Counted from the stretch's first letter, positions 11,900 through 23,554 are shown. The stretch: DNA of 64,000 nucleotides from Gyrodactylus bullatarudis (GCA_012064415.1 SSNU01000078.1:22871-86870), one strand, 5' to 3'. Notes: generated from the sequence alone by a model not told the origin. Translations and numbers: made by a program.

Positions 11900-13220
11900 A
11901 TTAATGTCGTTGGCCGATCTGTTGTCAAGATTTTCAAAGCCAGACCCAGAAGCTACAGAAATTAACTTAAATACGATAAGAGTCTCAGAAAAAGCAGGAA
12001 ATTTCACTGAGAGATCGAGAAATTCTAAGGATAAGGAATACGTTTTGCTGAGAAAATACGTGAAAACAGGTTGGCCTGCATACCCGCCGGAATGTATGAT
12101 GCCATACACTAAATTCAAGTTTGCTTACAATGTGTCGGAGGGAGTTGTGCATAAAGGTTCTTGTTTGGTGGTACCAAAGTCATTGAGAAACGAAGTTCTG
12201 GAGATGACCCATGAAACTCATGCGGGTTCAACAGCCATGCGGGAGAGGTTGAACAACGTATACTACTGGCCGGGAATAAATCAAGACGTCGCGAAATGGG
12301 TAAAACGATGCGAACAATGTCAACTAAATCAGCGACGTCGCACGAACAAATGTTTGAAGTGGAATTCGGAGCCAGAATCGGCGTTCGAGAGAATTCACAT
12401 TGATCTGGGACACTATGCAGGAAAAGTTTTCCTAGCAATAGTGGACGCTTTCTCGTCTTGGGTATATGCAAGAGTAGTCAAAGACAGGTCCAGCACAGCG
12501 GTAATCAAAGAGCTAAAGGAGGTGTTCAGATACATGCAAACACCTATAACAATCATGGCCGACAACGGAACAAATTTCGATTCCAAGGAGTTCTCAGACT
12601 TCCTAAACACTAAAGGGATTAGTTTAAAACTGACCCCGCCCGGACACCATCAATCGAATGGAAGAGTCGAAGTAACTAGTAGGGACATAAAAGCTTATCT
12701 CGTCCGAACAAATTGCAAAGCAAACGAGTTAGAAGATAGATTTTGCGAGTTTGCGCGAAGCACTACTGCAAATGTTAATTCTAAAAGAGCAATTCCAAAC
12801 GAGCTGATGTTCACGAGTAGACTCCCTAACAAGTTAGAAAGAGGAGCAGTGAAAAAGGCAGAAAAGAATAAGGAAGCGTGGATTTACGAAGAAAACAAAG
12901 GTTTTCGCAAAGCAAAAACATCCCGAACTAATTCCAAGGTAGTAAGACGGGATGACAAGAATAGATTGGTTCATGAAGCGGACGTGATTGAGGCGGAATC
13001 AGAAGAAGAAGAAAAATCGGAAATTGAAGAAGAGGAAGAAAGCTGGTATGATCCGGAAGAGCAAGTTTCAGAAAGAGAGGAGGAGAATGTAGAGCAAGTC
13101 GAGCAAACATCGAGGTTCCCAGGAGTTTCAAATGAGAACCCCAGGAAATCTAATAGAGAGAGAAAACGTAGAAAGAGACTTATCGAAACGATGGCGTTGT
13201 ACCTGTGGGGGAGAAGATGA
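11890..13220 (+). pseudogene. Ty3/gypsy integrase region
   Basis: Begins with the spacer remnant LADLLSRFSKP, then the H2C2 zinc domain (THETHAGSTAMRERL ... YYWPGINQDV ... CEQCQLNQ), then the integrase core. The core has HIDLGHYAGKVFLAIVDAFS (first Asp), TIMADNGTNFDSKEF (second Asp) and HHQSNGRVEVTSRD (Glu), so the DDE triad is intact. The C-terminus is a highly charged tail (EEEEKSEIEEEEESW, then SNRERKRRKRL). The stop codon lies in the first bases of the right-hand 27-bp repeat. Integrase alone could be translated, but without LTRs or 5' pol the copy is a fragment. Confidence 0.9.
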
Positions 13221-13244
13221 TATAGATTATGATATTTGAAAACG
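13218..13244 (+). repeat. 27-bp direct repeat, right copy
   Basis: Identical to 11180-11206. The bases just inside each end also echo one another (GAAGAT after the left copy, GAGAAGAT before the right copy). Confidence 0.85.
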
Positions 13245-13249
13245 TTCCG

Positions 13250-14210
13250 AAATGTAAAAGAATAACAATACTATTTATGATTATGTAACATATATTGTTT
13301 AAATGGAGAAAAACTTTAAATACAATTTTATTATCATCCTCTATAGTACTTGTGTTTGTCAACTTGTTTCACAGAACCTATATCATCTTCTTTGCATACA
13401 AGATTGGCTTGAATTTGGATCATTACCTCGTTTTGTTCATCTTGATTATCTTTTTGATTTTTTGCTTCGTCTTTCAAGGCTTTTGAATAAAAATTTTCGA
13501 AAAAGTTAGTTTGCGACCCAGACATGAAATTTCGTAAAATTAATGAAATCACCTGTAGTTTTGTTTAAATTATGTTTGTGATATTTTAAAATTTCGAAAA
13601 TTTTTTACTGTATTTTTACTTTGGAGTCTCAATTCTTCACTCAAAAGTCTTTTAATTAGGCCAATGATTCAGTCTGAATTGTAGCCTTAGAAAAAGAAAC
13701 TTGAGACGAAATTGAAACGGTGAACTTGGTATCCGTTGGAATTTTTTAGCCGCCAACTTAATTACTAAATACAAAATGTAGATAGAAATTCGAAAAATTA
13801 TCGAGAGGAAATTAAATAGCTAAGACAAATCTGACGTTCTTATCAAGTATATTCATCTCTCCTCGATAATTCAGATTTTCCCTCCAATCATTGTTGTTTC
13901 TTTTGCATGATTGCATTGCAACGCAATCAATGAAACCAAGATCTTCTTAGAAGGAGAATAAAGAAATCTAGATAAAAGATAATCTTTGAATAGTTTGGTG
14001 CGCAATTTCAAAAATAGAATTTATTGAGTTCAGTTGATGGTAGAGCAAGAAAATTTAGAGACACTTACTTGGTTAACCCATGATGACAATTTTTATCCTA
14101 TTCAAGTAATCGATGAAAGATCAGAGATTCCCTAATTCATGTCAATTAGTTTTATGATAGAGAGAAGGCTTTCTTGAATTCCTTGTATTTTACTTTATCT
14201 ACTCAAGATA
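13250..14210. other. Gene-free stretch
   Basis: AT-rich intergenic sequence with no coding or structural signal that I recognise. Confidence 0.5.
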
Positions 14211-14622
14211 TCGTCAACTAGGTCAAATGATCATCTAAAGAAGGATACAGCAGTGACAAGACACATCAAACAGGAAAATCATGAGACTTCGATTTCTAAT
14301 TTCTCAGTTTTGTATAAAAATGCGGGTGATGACAGCACAGATTTGTGGGTGAACGAGAAATTCTTCATCAATATCTTTAAACCAAACCTGTGTTCAGAAA
14401 AACTACTCTTATAATCTTCAATTACCATGGCCTATGTGAGCTTTTTCACTTTTCTCTTCACTGTTGCTATTTACTGATTTTGGTGTTTTTTCAGCTCTCA
14501 AATATTCTAATTTTCAATTTTTACTATACTTCTTTCAAAATACTATATTCAATGAATTTAAAACTTTTATCATTATTTATGTGTCACTACTGATGAACCA
14601 TAAAGAAATGAACATTTGGTGA
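14211..14622 (+). mobile_element. Penelope-like element 3' fragment (copy A)
   Basis: From 14211 the frame reads SSTRSNDHLKKDTAVTRHIK, QENHETSISNFSVLYKNAGD and DSTDLWVNEKFFINIFKPN, ending at a TAA near 14413. It matches, residue for residue with few changes, the end of the GIY-YIG domain ORF in copy B (27126-27660), where the GIY-YIG motif itself is visible. The homology continues for ~200 bp after the ORF (GAGCTTTTTCACTTTTCTCT in both) and ends at a hammerhead-like motif. The RT and the front of the endonuclease are missing. Confidence 0.75.
14584..14622 (+). ncRNA. Hammerhead-ribozyme-like motif (degenerate), PLE copy A
   Basis: The catalytic core CTGATGA (14590-14596) and GAAA (14605-14608) are present. 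Helix III is two pairs (AT-GAAC-AT, 14608-14615), the nucleotide at the cleavage position is T14616, and helix I pairs TCACTA (14584-14589) with TGGTGA (14617-14622), six pairs with one G-U. The 8-nt stretch where helix II should form (ACCATAAA) does not pair, so activity is doubtful. Penelope-like elements are known to carry short hammerheads of this kind. Confidence 0.5.
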
Positions 14623-14629
14623 ATAAAAA

Positions 14630-15120
14630 CTTTTCTTCTATAACTACAAATTATCTACTCAAGATACAAGTGCAATCAATTTTCAGATTTAAAAAATTTG
14701 ATTTTGGTAATTTTACAAAACTGTACCAACAGATAACAATAAAATGGCTATTTGAAAACTTTTTAATTGTAAGAAATCGTTCTAAGCAGAGCATATTGGA
14801 AAATATGGAGTATCATTTCAAGATTTTAATTCAACAGCCCTAATGAAAAAAGTTAATAAATCAACCGATTTCAGGTGATTAATCTTTAAAATAAATAGAT
14901 ATAATCGAAAAAACCCTTGTGACTTGTGAATAAAATAACATTGAATGCATGCAGCGGTGGATATTGTAAAAAATTAAGAAATTTTGGTTAAAAAATAATA
15001 ATTACATTTATTTATCCTTTATTCAATAAATAAATGTATCATACTTTATTACAGAATGTTTAATCATTAAAATAAATAACAAATAAAATTCAATCTTATT
15101 AATTGATAAAAGGATAAGGT
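14630..15120. other. Gene-free stretch downstream of P2X
   Basis: AT-rich; includes presumed 3'UTR sequence of the minus-strand P2X gene near 15050-15125. No other signal. Confidence 0.45.
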
Positions 15121-15125
15121 ACAAA

Positions 15126-18100
15126 TTAAGACGTATGCACTAAAGCCTGTTGTTTAGAGTCATTTTCATTGTTTTTATTCAAAAGATCGAGAATACGTAC
15201 TGAATTCTTATTGGCTGATGAATTATTACTCGAATCTTGGTCCTTATTTTGTGAGGAAGAAACTGAATTACTCAATATATCAGTACGATCTAATTCCTTG
15301 ATTTTTTTCTCCCAATAGTCATTCTGATAAAGGTTGTAGAGTTTGGTTACAGATTTTTTCGGCTCTTGTACAGTCTGAAATTTTGCATTTTTGTATACTT
15401 TTCGAGATCCGAATAGATTTAATACGATAAAATCACACAATGTTGGCGCCTAAATAATAAATATTATCAACTACAAGTTGAAACAAATAGCTATTCTTTG
15501 AAATACAGTGAATGAAACAGAAAGCAAAAGAAAACTTTTCAGTTGTGAACTAATCAAATAAGGGAAAACTTTACAGGCATTACACACTAAACAGAAGATA
15601 TTTAAATTGAATTTTAACAAGGACTATTGGTTAGATCAATATTTGACAAGCTTATCAAATTGAAATCTCCATTTTAGCGAGAAAGCTTCATAAGCAGTGT
15701 AAAAAGTTATTTGATTAAATCGGGAAATGATTTCAGTTCGTGATGAGACAAAATCAAAATTGAGATTTTTATTGACAGAATAAGGTAAATTTGAACGAGA
15801 ATGTTATTCACATTAATCGTTGGAAAGATTGCAGTAAACTAGCTGGATCATTCTACGTTTATATGGAAGCTGAAAATTTGTTTAACCAAATATATACATC
15901 GATAGATACTGAAAAGTGTCATAGAGGAAATATTCTTTGGTGTTTGAAGAAGTTTCTAAAAATAACTTGAGTAAAAATAAAACGTGACAAAAGGAAAGGA
16001 AAATTAAGACAAGCTATTCGGTCAAATTTGTTATCAAAATTAAATTTTATAATAAAGGGGGATTATTCATTAAAATCAAAGACTGAATGGGGTTTTTAAA
16101 AAGAGGTTGTATAAAAGATATCTATATATTTTTAGATGTTTTTAAAGGGAAAACAAGAAAAATCTTTTTGACGTTTTTCAAAAATAAATGCCAAAAAATT
16201 TATTGTAAATTTTTCTCCGGATGTTAAAAATTAAGTTCTTTATTTTAAATGTCGTGATAAAGATCAATAAATATCCTTGGAAACGTAGCCAAACAGGTCA
16301 TTCAGTATATTCAATTTATTCTTCAATCAAATTTGTAGAATTTCAAGATCATGGGTTTTTTTGACCAAAAAATATGAAAGCAAGCGGCGTTAACTCGCTT
16401 AATAATTGGAGCTTTGTCAATAAATATTTTATAATATAAATTTATGAAGATTTTTTATCCATACTGGGTAGTGTACATAACCAAAAGATCATGCATCCAC
16501 AATACACAGAGAGTTGATGTATTTATTCTAAAGAAATCCCTAAAAGCAAAAAGTCAGGTTTCAGTTAAAATATCCAAGCTAGGATGGTCTAAAACTTTGA
16601 AAAACTTGAATAGATATCTAGTAAGTGGGAAGGCAAGTATCGAGTAAACTATAGCAAGAATCCCTAAAGGAACAGTTTTAAAATAATGATTCTCTACACG
16701 TGTCTGGAATCAACATGTTTTATTATATTTTTCATTAAGGTAATCAGAAACATACAAATTTTACAAATCGTGATGCTATTATCGGAACATATTCAATCCA
16801 TATAAAGGTGAAAATTAATTGAAATCATCATAACTAGAGTCAGAAAATGCTGTTATTATTACAAATGCATTGGTTGATTTATTTCATAGAAAAAGTTGGA
16901 TTAAATTACTTACCAAGCCCATAAGGGCAAGACTTGATCCAATATTCATGGTGAAGGGTAAGAAATTGAATTTGCCTGCATTTCCATTGACATAAATGAT
17001 GAAGCGAACCCCGTAGGCTTTTATTAGGTCTCTGTATAAGGTTCCATTGATTCTGTAGTAATTTGCATAGCGAAAATTGAAGCCTTCGCCAACTTTTGCG
17101 TTAGTATCATCAAGACGATTGAATGAATAGACAGGATTACAGTAAATGTCAGAATAATCCAGATTACATTCCCAATCGATGCGTATACCTATGACACCAC
17201 CCTGTAATAGTAATTTTCTTTTATTCACAATTTAAAATCGTTCACTTTATTCTCAGTCTGTCACTCGTTGAATCTCGAAAATTTATATATTTTAATGTTT
17301 AGAATAGAATTTTGAAAATATTTCAATTAATTAAAACATTTCATGCTGAGGCAAAGAGGGCTTTGAAAAATATTACAAGTATTTACTGTAAATTGAAATA
17401 TAAATTCAACAAAAATTGATAATTTTAATGAATAATTCGCTTTCATAAATGTGAAAATTGATCGGAGAAAGTGTCATTAGAAGGCTCAAAAACAAGCTTA
17501 TTTATAGAAATATAGGTTCGTCCAGATTGATTTTTTCGACCTATTCTTACCAAGTGACACACTTGAGCCACATAATGTAACAGAACCTGTTGATGGCAAT
17601 GACATAAATACCTTTTTTCAATGATTTTCAAGTCGATATAGTCTATATAATATATAATATATATTCTATAATATAATACAAGGAAATAAGTCTAAGATGA
17701 ATAATAATTTATCAATAACGAAATCAACACTAAACAAGGCTTAGACAATAATTATTGATTAAATTCTTGAATTACATTTTAACGAGTTTTGTTTATTAGG
17801 TGTTGATATTAAAAACTAAATATTATTTACCTAGTTGAACTGGAATATACTCATGTCATCTGATCAACAAAAGATATTCATGATTTTTAGCGCTATTTCT
17901 TACAGTTAACCTGATATTAAATTTTAGTTTCAAAAACATACTCAAAAGACTCACTTTGATATAGAAATCCTTGTCAACTTTTGCTTCCTCGAATATCGTT
18001 CCAAATCTAATAATTGGACAAAATTTATATTCCGGATGAGTCTTATTGTAGGAGCAAGAATTAAAGAATCTTCTACTGGCCCATGGTTGAATGTTGCGTC

Positions 18101-18751
18101 TTTTCACATTAAACTTTGGAAATTCAATGTCATTTTTAATCAAAACAGTATAATCATCTACACTTGGGAATGTGTATTTGTCTCCTGGATAATTGATGAA
18201 CTTCTTATCGTTCTCTCCAGGACACCAACCGCGAACTTGACAGGTTTTGGTCACATCATCACAAATGCCAGTTAACATTCCATTCTTCGAAGTCTTTCCC
18301 TCCTTACAGTCTGTATTTTTCTCACATTTGAATCTGCTCTCAAACTAATGAATAAGTTATGAAATATATCTTACTTCAGTACAGTTGGATATCTTTTGTT
18401 CATTTGTTGTAACAATGTTGGTAAGAACAAAAAAAGCATTATTTTCTAGTGGTGGAATGACATAGTCAGCTGTATCCCAGGGACGCTTAATGCTAGAATT
18501 TTCTTCATCTAAACTGTATCCAACTCCTTTCACCTTTGTTGAGACTGAGCTAATAGCTGAATCATTATCTTGATAACCTCTTTCATAAATCATTACCCAG
18601 CTAAAATAATTAACAAAGGGCTGAATTACCAAACGCAATAGATGCATATTATAAGCTGTATAATTCGGTGAATTATTCCAATCTTGGGATTTTCTATCTG
18701 TACGACCTTGGGAGTTTCATACTCGAATAGAGAGTTGAGATAACGACTCAT
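15126..18751 (-). CDS. P2X receptor (ATP-gated cation channel)
   Basis: Five exons: 18630-18751, 18375-18600, 17955-18344, 16914-17201 and 15126-15449 (450 codons with stop). P2X subunits trimerise in the plasma membrane and open a cation pore on binding extracellular ATP. The start MSRYLNSLFEYETPKVV gives the short cytosolic N-terminus, then TM1 (IIQLIICIYCVCWVMIYERG). The loop has SSVSTKVKG with both ATP-contacting Lys, YTVLIKNDIEFPKF, FNFRYANYY (the N-F-R motif) and TLIKAYGVRF with the further Lys. All ten ectodomain cysteines are present, paired in the family order. TM2 runs through NIGSSLALMGLAPTLCDFIV, and the cytosolic YxxxK surface motif is YKNAK. The tail is Ser/Asn-rich. The first two introns are 29 and 30 nt; the last two are 753 and 1464 nt. 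Nothing is missing, so it should be functional. P2X is absent from flies and C. elegans. Confidence 0.93.
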
Positions 18752-18918
18752 TTAATTTGAACAATTCATTTAAAATAGTTTCCTCTAAATTATCATACTA
18801 GATTAATACTATTAAAAGAAATCAAGCAGATGCAAATAAGAATTTTTACTTTTAATTTGCATTAATATATATTTTGTACATCAATAATCACAATTTCGAA
18901 TAAAAAACGTTTTAAATC

Positions 18919-19044
18919 TTATGGTGTCAAAAGAGCTCTTCTCATCTTGGGAGGATCAGGACCCATTAGGTAGTTCGCTAGATCTGTCACCACCGAGGCT
19001 AGAGCCATAGCAGGCACAATGGAAATGACATTCATGCAAGGCAT
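18919..19044 (-). CDS. Small ORF of unknown function (41 aa)
   Basis: Between P2X and the next gene, the minus strand has ATG...TAA encoding MPCMNVISIVPAMALASVVT then DLANYLMGPDPPKMRRALLTP. Base composition is clearly less AT-rich than the flanks, and codon use looks coding. The first ~25 residues are hydrophobic, then a Pro/Arg-rich end, which could be a single-pass micro-protein. Alternatively it is the last exon of a gene whose other exons I did not find; a splice acceptor (TTAATTAAG) lies just ahead of the ATG. I do not recognise the family. Confidence 0.4.
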   Translation of the reverse strand: MPCMNVISIVPAMALASVVTDLANYLMGPDPPKMRRALLTP

Positions 19045-19240
19045 TTCTATTCTTAATTAACATTCTTAATTGCCAGCGTATTTATATTATATTGTGCATG
19101 ATTCAGTGCACAAACGCAAAATCATTGCGATGAACCATTGTAAAAATGGACATTTTTACGTGAAAAAGAGTTCATTTGATGTAATATTCGATAGATAATA
19201 ATAGTGATTGTGTTGTACTAGGCTAGACCATAATCATTTG

Positions 19241-20073
19241 ATGCTGAATGACCAGGTAATCCCTTCAAATAAAAGTGTCAACAAAATTCTCGATAATGTT
19301 TCTTATATTCCCAAGTATTTAATCAGACAAGAGGCTAAGGCTCGCTTTCAAGAAATGATAAACTCCATCCATTCTAATCACCAGTCACAATCCAGGAATT
19401 CTTCCTTTCCAATCAACAGAAATCATCATTATAATTGTAATAGGAGAAGAGAAGCATCATTTCTAAATGGAGATTCGCCCTGGGCAAAAACAGTTCAATT
19501 TTTAGCTGCAATTTGGGCGCTTAGCCGAATATCTGAATTGGAAAAGAATGAAATTTGTGACTTTAATAAGCCAATTATTGACAATGACACAAAAGAGAGA
19601 TTTCATCAAACAAGTCAAATCAGTGAATTTCCGCCATCATCCTTGAACTCTCCGACAAATTCTTTCGGCTTTGTCAACACTCCCCAAATTGGTGAGTTAA
19701 AATTTTCTATTATCTTTTATTAAATCATGTATATACTTGTAAGTAACAATACAAAAATAATTAATAAATTAACTTTGATTAAAACTATCAAATACTTCAA
19801 GTTGAAACCCATTTCCCGCCAATGATGCCAGCTTTCATGGAATCTTCCACCTTATCTTCTCCATCTTCAAATCCTCCCATATTCAGTCCGATCGTTACCA
19901 ATTATCCCTACCAAGAGCATGTGGTTTTCAGAAAAGAAATGCAAACAAGCACTCCTTCTTCATTTGGTTCAAATAGCTCTTTGAATGTTGTTCATTGCGA
20001 AAATCACCATTCCAGGAAGAAGATGAACGAAAAAGCAGTTGATTTCTTTAAGAAAAAGTTTAAAAAAAAATAA
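19241..20073 (+). CDS. Unknown Ser/Asn/Pro-rich protein
   Basis: Two exons, 19241-19691 and 19802-20073 (240 aa), joined at GTGAGT...TTCAAG in frame (...NTPQIG-VETHFPPMMP...). The sequence is rich in Ser, Asn, Pro and His, with a more ordered block DSPWAKTVQFLAAIWALSRI near residues 80-100 and a very basic C-terminus (FFKKKFKKK). No domain is recognised; the composition suggests a largely disordered, possibly nuclear protein. The ATG at 19241 was chosen because the upstream extension has none. A possible upstream splice acceptor (TGTACTAG at about 19221) means further 5' exons are possible. A gene is supported by the in-frame splice and coding-like composition only. Confidence 0.55.
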
Positions 20074-20430
20074 AATGCTATTAAAATTGACCTACAAATG
20101 ATTTTTATCGATAGGTAAATGAAAACTAGATCTTTTGTTCGCTAACCTGTATTAGAAATTAATTCTGTATCCAAAATAACTTAATTCTTCTCGGTCTAGG
20201 AGAATTTACTACGGAGTTGAGGGGGATTGACACTTTGATTTCAAGATAGGCCCCCAGTAAGACACAGCGTGTGTGACGAAGTATCAAACTTTTATTAGTA
20301 CATTTTTTAAATTTTTATATGAGAATGAATGAATTTGAATAATTTTGGAAATAAAATTATATTTATATATTAAAATTAATAGTGTATGAACTCTAGAATA
20401 AAAATCTGAATCTTTTCTTGGTAATCCTAG

Positions 20431-22121
20431 TCAATTAATGGCCTGATGGCATCTGGAAAAAAAGGAACAAGATTAATACAGAATCGTTATTTGGAGAGAC
20501 TTCTTAAAAACCTACTGGTTCTTCATTACAATGAGCAGGGCTGCCTCTGAAAATAAATCCTCCATTTGATAACGATAATTTTCAACCCTGGGTGCCTTCA
20601 AGTTCCCCTTGCTACCCTTACGAAAGGAATCTTCTTCTTCTAGAATTCGTTGTAGTTCAGCTTTGTTTGTCTTGAGTAGATTTTCGATTTTATCCAGGGT
20701 TCCCTGATCAATTGATTGCATCAGGTCTCTGAAGAAAAAAAAGTTAAAGAATTAAATAAATTCATCTTGTGAGAAAACTCTTGCCAATTTACTTCAAATT
20801 ATCCTTGCGTTCATTCCAGATGATTTGAAATAAATCCTCAGAGGCTCTCCATTTAACCTGCATGTCATCGTGACAAATTAGGCCCAATTGTGTTATTCTA
20901 TGAATTTGACGGGCAATACTAAATAGATAATCTCTTCTTAACAAGATTGCTGGTTGGTCTAGAGCTAAGCGCAGTGCAATTTCATTAGTGGCCAGATTGA
21001 AATGATTAAGGTTGCTCGTACTTATCCGACCACTACTCTTGGAGAAGATTATAGACTGCTCACGAATGAGTTGGATCCTTTCCTTGCTATCTGGCTCGAG
21101 GGAGAAGATTTTCTAGAAAAGATTTTAATGAAAAAAATTTAAATTCATCATCACTCATTAAATTTTTTCTCGGAATTATTATTCAAAAAAATAAATTTAT
21201 CAATCGAAATTAACATAAGTCTTCAAGAGGAATTAGTTTAATTTATGTTAATTAAATAAATTTTAAATGGAAGTAAATATCCTCTCAAGTTAACAGCAAG
21301 TTTTCTTGACGAGTCTTGATTCAAGTGTATGAAATTTTAAGTGTAGCTTACCGAAACTTTTGCTGTTTTTGTACTTGAGGATGGAGTCAGGTCTTCTCTA
21401 AATGTTGGTATTTGTGGACGAAAAGCATCAATGGCGACAGTAATTTTTCTCTTGTCACTATCGAGTAGTTGAGTAACCTGTTCTGTTTTCTGATTTGTTA
21501 TATCATTCAATGGCATTGGATAGGGTCTCTTGCGTAATTCTCTAGAAATTTCAGATGTTTTACGTTTTATCGGCGTGGAGCTATCCGGAGAACTTTGAGA
21601 TGTCTGTTGAATTGTATTTTGTAACATTTGGACGGGATAATTTGTAACTCCTCGACTCATTGAATTGAACATTTGAGGGTCTAGACAAATTTCAGTTTAA
21701 ATTCTAAGAAAATCTAAGTGTGAAACATACCATTGGGATTATAACAATTGGGCATAACATGAGGTTGAAGGAAATTCTGTATTGAAGACCAGAGACTAGC
21801 ATCTTGGAAGAAGGGACTTGAACATCCGTTTGTCTCTTGTTGAATGGACGAATGACTTGATTCTGTTGAATTGACTGGCTTATGCAAAGCTTTGACGAGT
21901 CTACGTACATGTAACGGCTTCTCGTTCATACCAACCAGTCGTAGGAGCTCGTCAAATTCATTTTGGTCATTCATTGTTTCCCTGAGTTGTTCAATATCAT
22001 CGCCACCAATTTCAATAAACTTTTCATAATACTCCAAGAGATTGGCTGTCTTCAAAAGGTTATAAATGTTATTCCATCGCTCTTGGACATCTGGTGTAGA
22101 ATGAGAACCTTCTGTCTTCAT
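20431..22121 (-). CDS. NAB-family transcriptional corepressor (NGFI-A/EGR binding)
   Basis: Five coding exons: 21731-22121, 21352-21680, 20793-21112, 20516-20728 and 20431-20452 (424 aa). NAB proteins bind EGR zinc-finger factors through NCD1 and repress through NCD2. NCD1 is clear: LLKTANLLEYYEKFIEIGGD, DIEQL, then LLRLVGMNEKPLHVRRLVKA. A Ser/Gln-rich linker follows with a basic patch (RELRKRPYP). NCD2 is recognisable in SNLNHFNLATNEIALRLALD then QPAILLRRDYLFSIARQI. The protein is shorter than vertebrate NAB1/2 (about 490-525 aa). A 39-nt intron in the 5'UTR (22138-22176) places the promoter just beyond 22180, facing the Rab-like gene. The start was taken at MKTEGSH because upstream sequence is removed by that intron. 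Confidence 0.85.
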
Positions 22122-22332
22122 GAAATAATTTGAATAACTAATTGGGTAGAGGTGTAAAGTTAATTTAAACACTTACCTCACCAACTTATTATCCAATAGG
22201 CAAATGTGATTGGTTAGTTGAAGTGGGAAAATCGTAATTCAATTCTGATTGGCTAATAAATTCAATTACGTTCTCTTATAAAAATATATTGCGTTTTTCT
22301 AATTTTTGTAATACTTTCATAGAAATTTATTA
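22122..22332. promoter_or_regulatory. Divergent promoter NAB / Rab-like, three CCAAT boxes
   Basis: 211 bp separate the two start codons. CCAAT at 22193-22197 and ATTGG (reverse CCAAT) at 22209-22213 and 22248-22252 are classic NF-Y sites, clustered within 60 bp. The 39-nt 5'UTR intron of NAB occupies 22138-22176. Confidence 0.55.
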
Positions 22333-22980
22333 ATGGATTTGATAAATCTAAGGCTTAGTGTTATTGGCAGCTTATCAGTAGGCAAATCGACAATATTAAA
22401 ACAATACTGTAATGAAGAATTTGATATAGGAAAGTCGTCTCCGACCATTGGACTTGATTTATACTCAAAAAATATCACATTTGAGGATAGGAATATTCAG
22501 CTAAGCCTATGGGAATCTTCAGGAGACAAAAAGTTTATATGTATGACTAAAACTGCGTGTAGTAATGCCCATGGTTTAATTGTTGTATACGACGTAACTA
22601 ACGAATTCTCTTTTAAAGATGCAGAAGATTGGATTGAGACAATTAAGGATCAGACATTTGTTCTTGTTGGAAATAAAACAGATATTGAAGGGGAACGTAA
22701 AATAGAAAAATCCCAGGGAGAACAGTTGGCAGAAAAATATTCAACTAAATACTTTGAATGTTCTGCCAATGAGAATGTTGGAATTAATGATATATTTGAA
22801 GGTTTAATAATGATTCTCATTATTAATGATAAGCTACCCGTTCATAGCTCCCTTGGTAAGGATAATCGGACTATACCTGATTCCGAAGACTATGAAAAGA
22901 CTGCTGAAGAAGACTCCAAGAGTTCTAAACGACTAATTTTTTGTTATAATTGTTGTTTGAGGCCAAAAGAAATTAAATGA
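22333..22980 (+). CDS. Atypical Rab/Ras-like small GTPase, intronless
   Basis: 215 aa in one exon. The P-loop GSLSVGKST, switch-I PTIGLDL, G4 NKTD and G5 CSAN are in the right order for a Rab-like GTPase. The G3/switch-II motif, normally WDTAGQE, is WESSGDKKF: the Mg-coordinating Asp is Glu, and the Gln needed for hydrolysis is Asp. Hydrolysis should be slow or absent, or the protein may not cycle normally. The C-terminus ends CYNCCLRPKEIK: a Cys pair is present near the end but not as a terminal CC, CxC or CAAX box, so prenylation is uncertain. Neighbouring genes carry several introns, so an intronless copy suggests a retrogene that took over the NAB divergent promoter, though a frame of this length and quality is under selection. 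Confidence 0.8.
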   Translation: MDLINLRLSVIGSLSVGKSTILKQYCNEEFDIGKSSPTIGLDLYSKNITFEDRNIQLSLWESSGDKKFICMTKTACSNAHGLIVVYDVTNEFSFKDAEDWIETIKDQTFVLVGNKTDIEGERKIEKSQGEQLAEKYSTKYFECSANENVGINDIFEGLIMILIINDKLPVHSSLGKDNRTIPDSEDYEKTAEEDSKSSKRLIFCYNCCLRPKEIK

Positions 22981-23554
22981 TAAATTAAACTTGATCGTTT
23001 TTAAAATAAAAAAAGATATTTTCAGAAAACTGCTTAATTTCGACAGTGTTATTCATCTGATTCCATGCTAAAATTTCGAATTTTTCATTTGAAATACACT
23101 CATTTTTAGTTCAATTTCATAAATATAGGAATGAGGATCGTTGACAATTAGTTAAAGACCAAGGTTTGTTAAATTGACTGAGAATCTTTTTGTCCACTTG
23201 ACAGAGATACCTAGGACAAGAAAACTGTAATTACCGAATTAGAAACGATTTCCTCAAAAATGATTGGTAAGACATTCTTCCTTGACACCTTCGCTTAGAA
23301 TTGTGATAATTCAAGGAGATGAAGTGTTTAGAGAAGTGAAAAAAATCCCCTTGAATAAGTGAGAGTCTTGTTATCTCTTTCTAAGATCGATATAAAGAGC
23401 TACGTATTAGATGTAATACCTGGATATCTTACTTACTTTGGTTAGAAAATAAATAATACATTAAGGTAGGGTGAAATTTTAACTTTATTTTCGTACGGAC
23501 TTTTCTGATAGAGCTAAGCATTATTTTGTTTGTTGCATGTGTCTTGAATGATTC
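22981..23554. other. Gene-free stretch after the Rab-like gene
   Basis: Likely short 3'UTR (AATAAA near 23005), then AT-rich intergenic sequence. Confidence 0.45.

Noticed and set aside
17443..17631. Possible extra P2X exon in the 753-nt third intron
   Set aside because: Joining exon 3 directly to exon 4 (FYIK-GGVIGI) reproduces the family spacing; an added exon would disrupt the conserved ectodomain.
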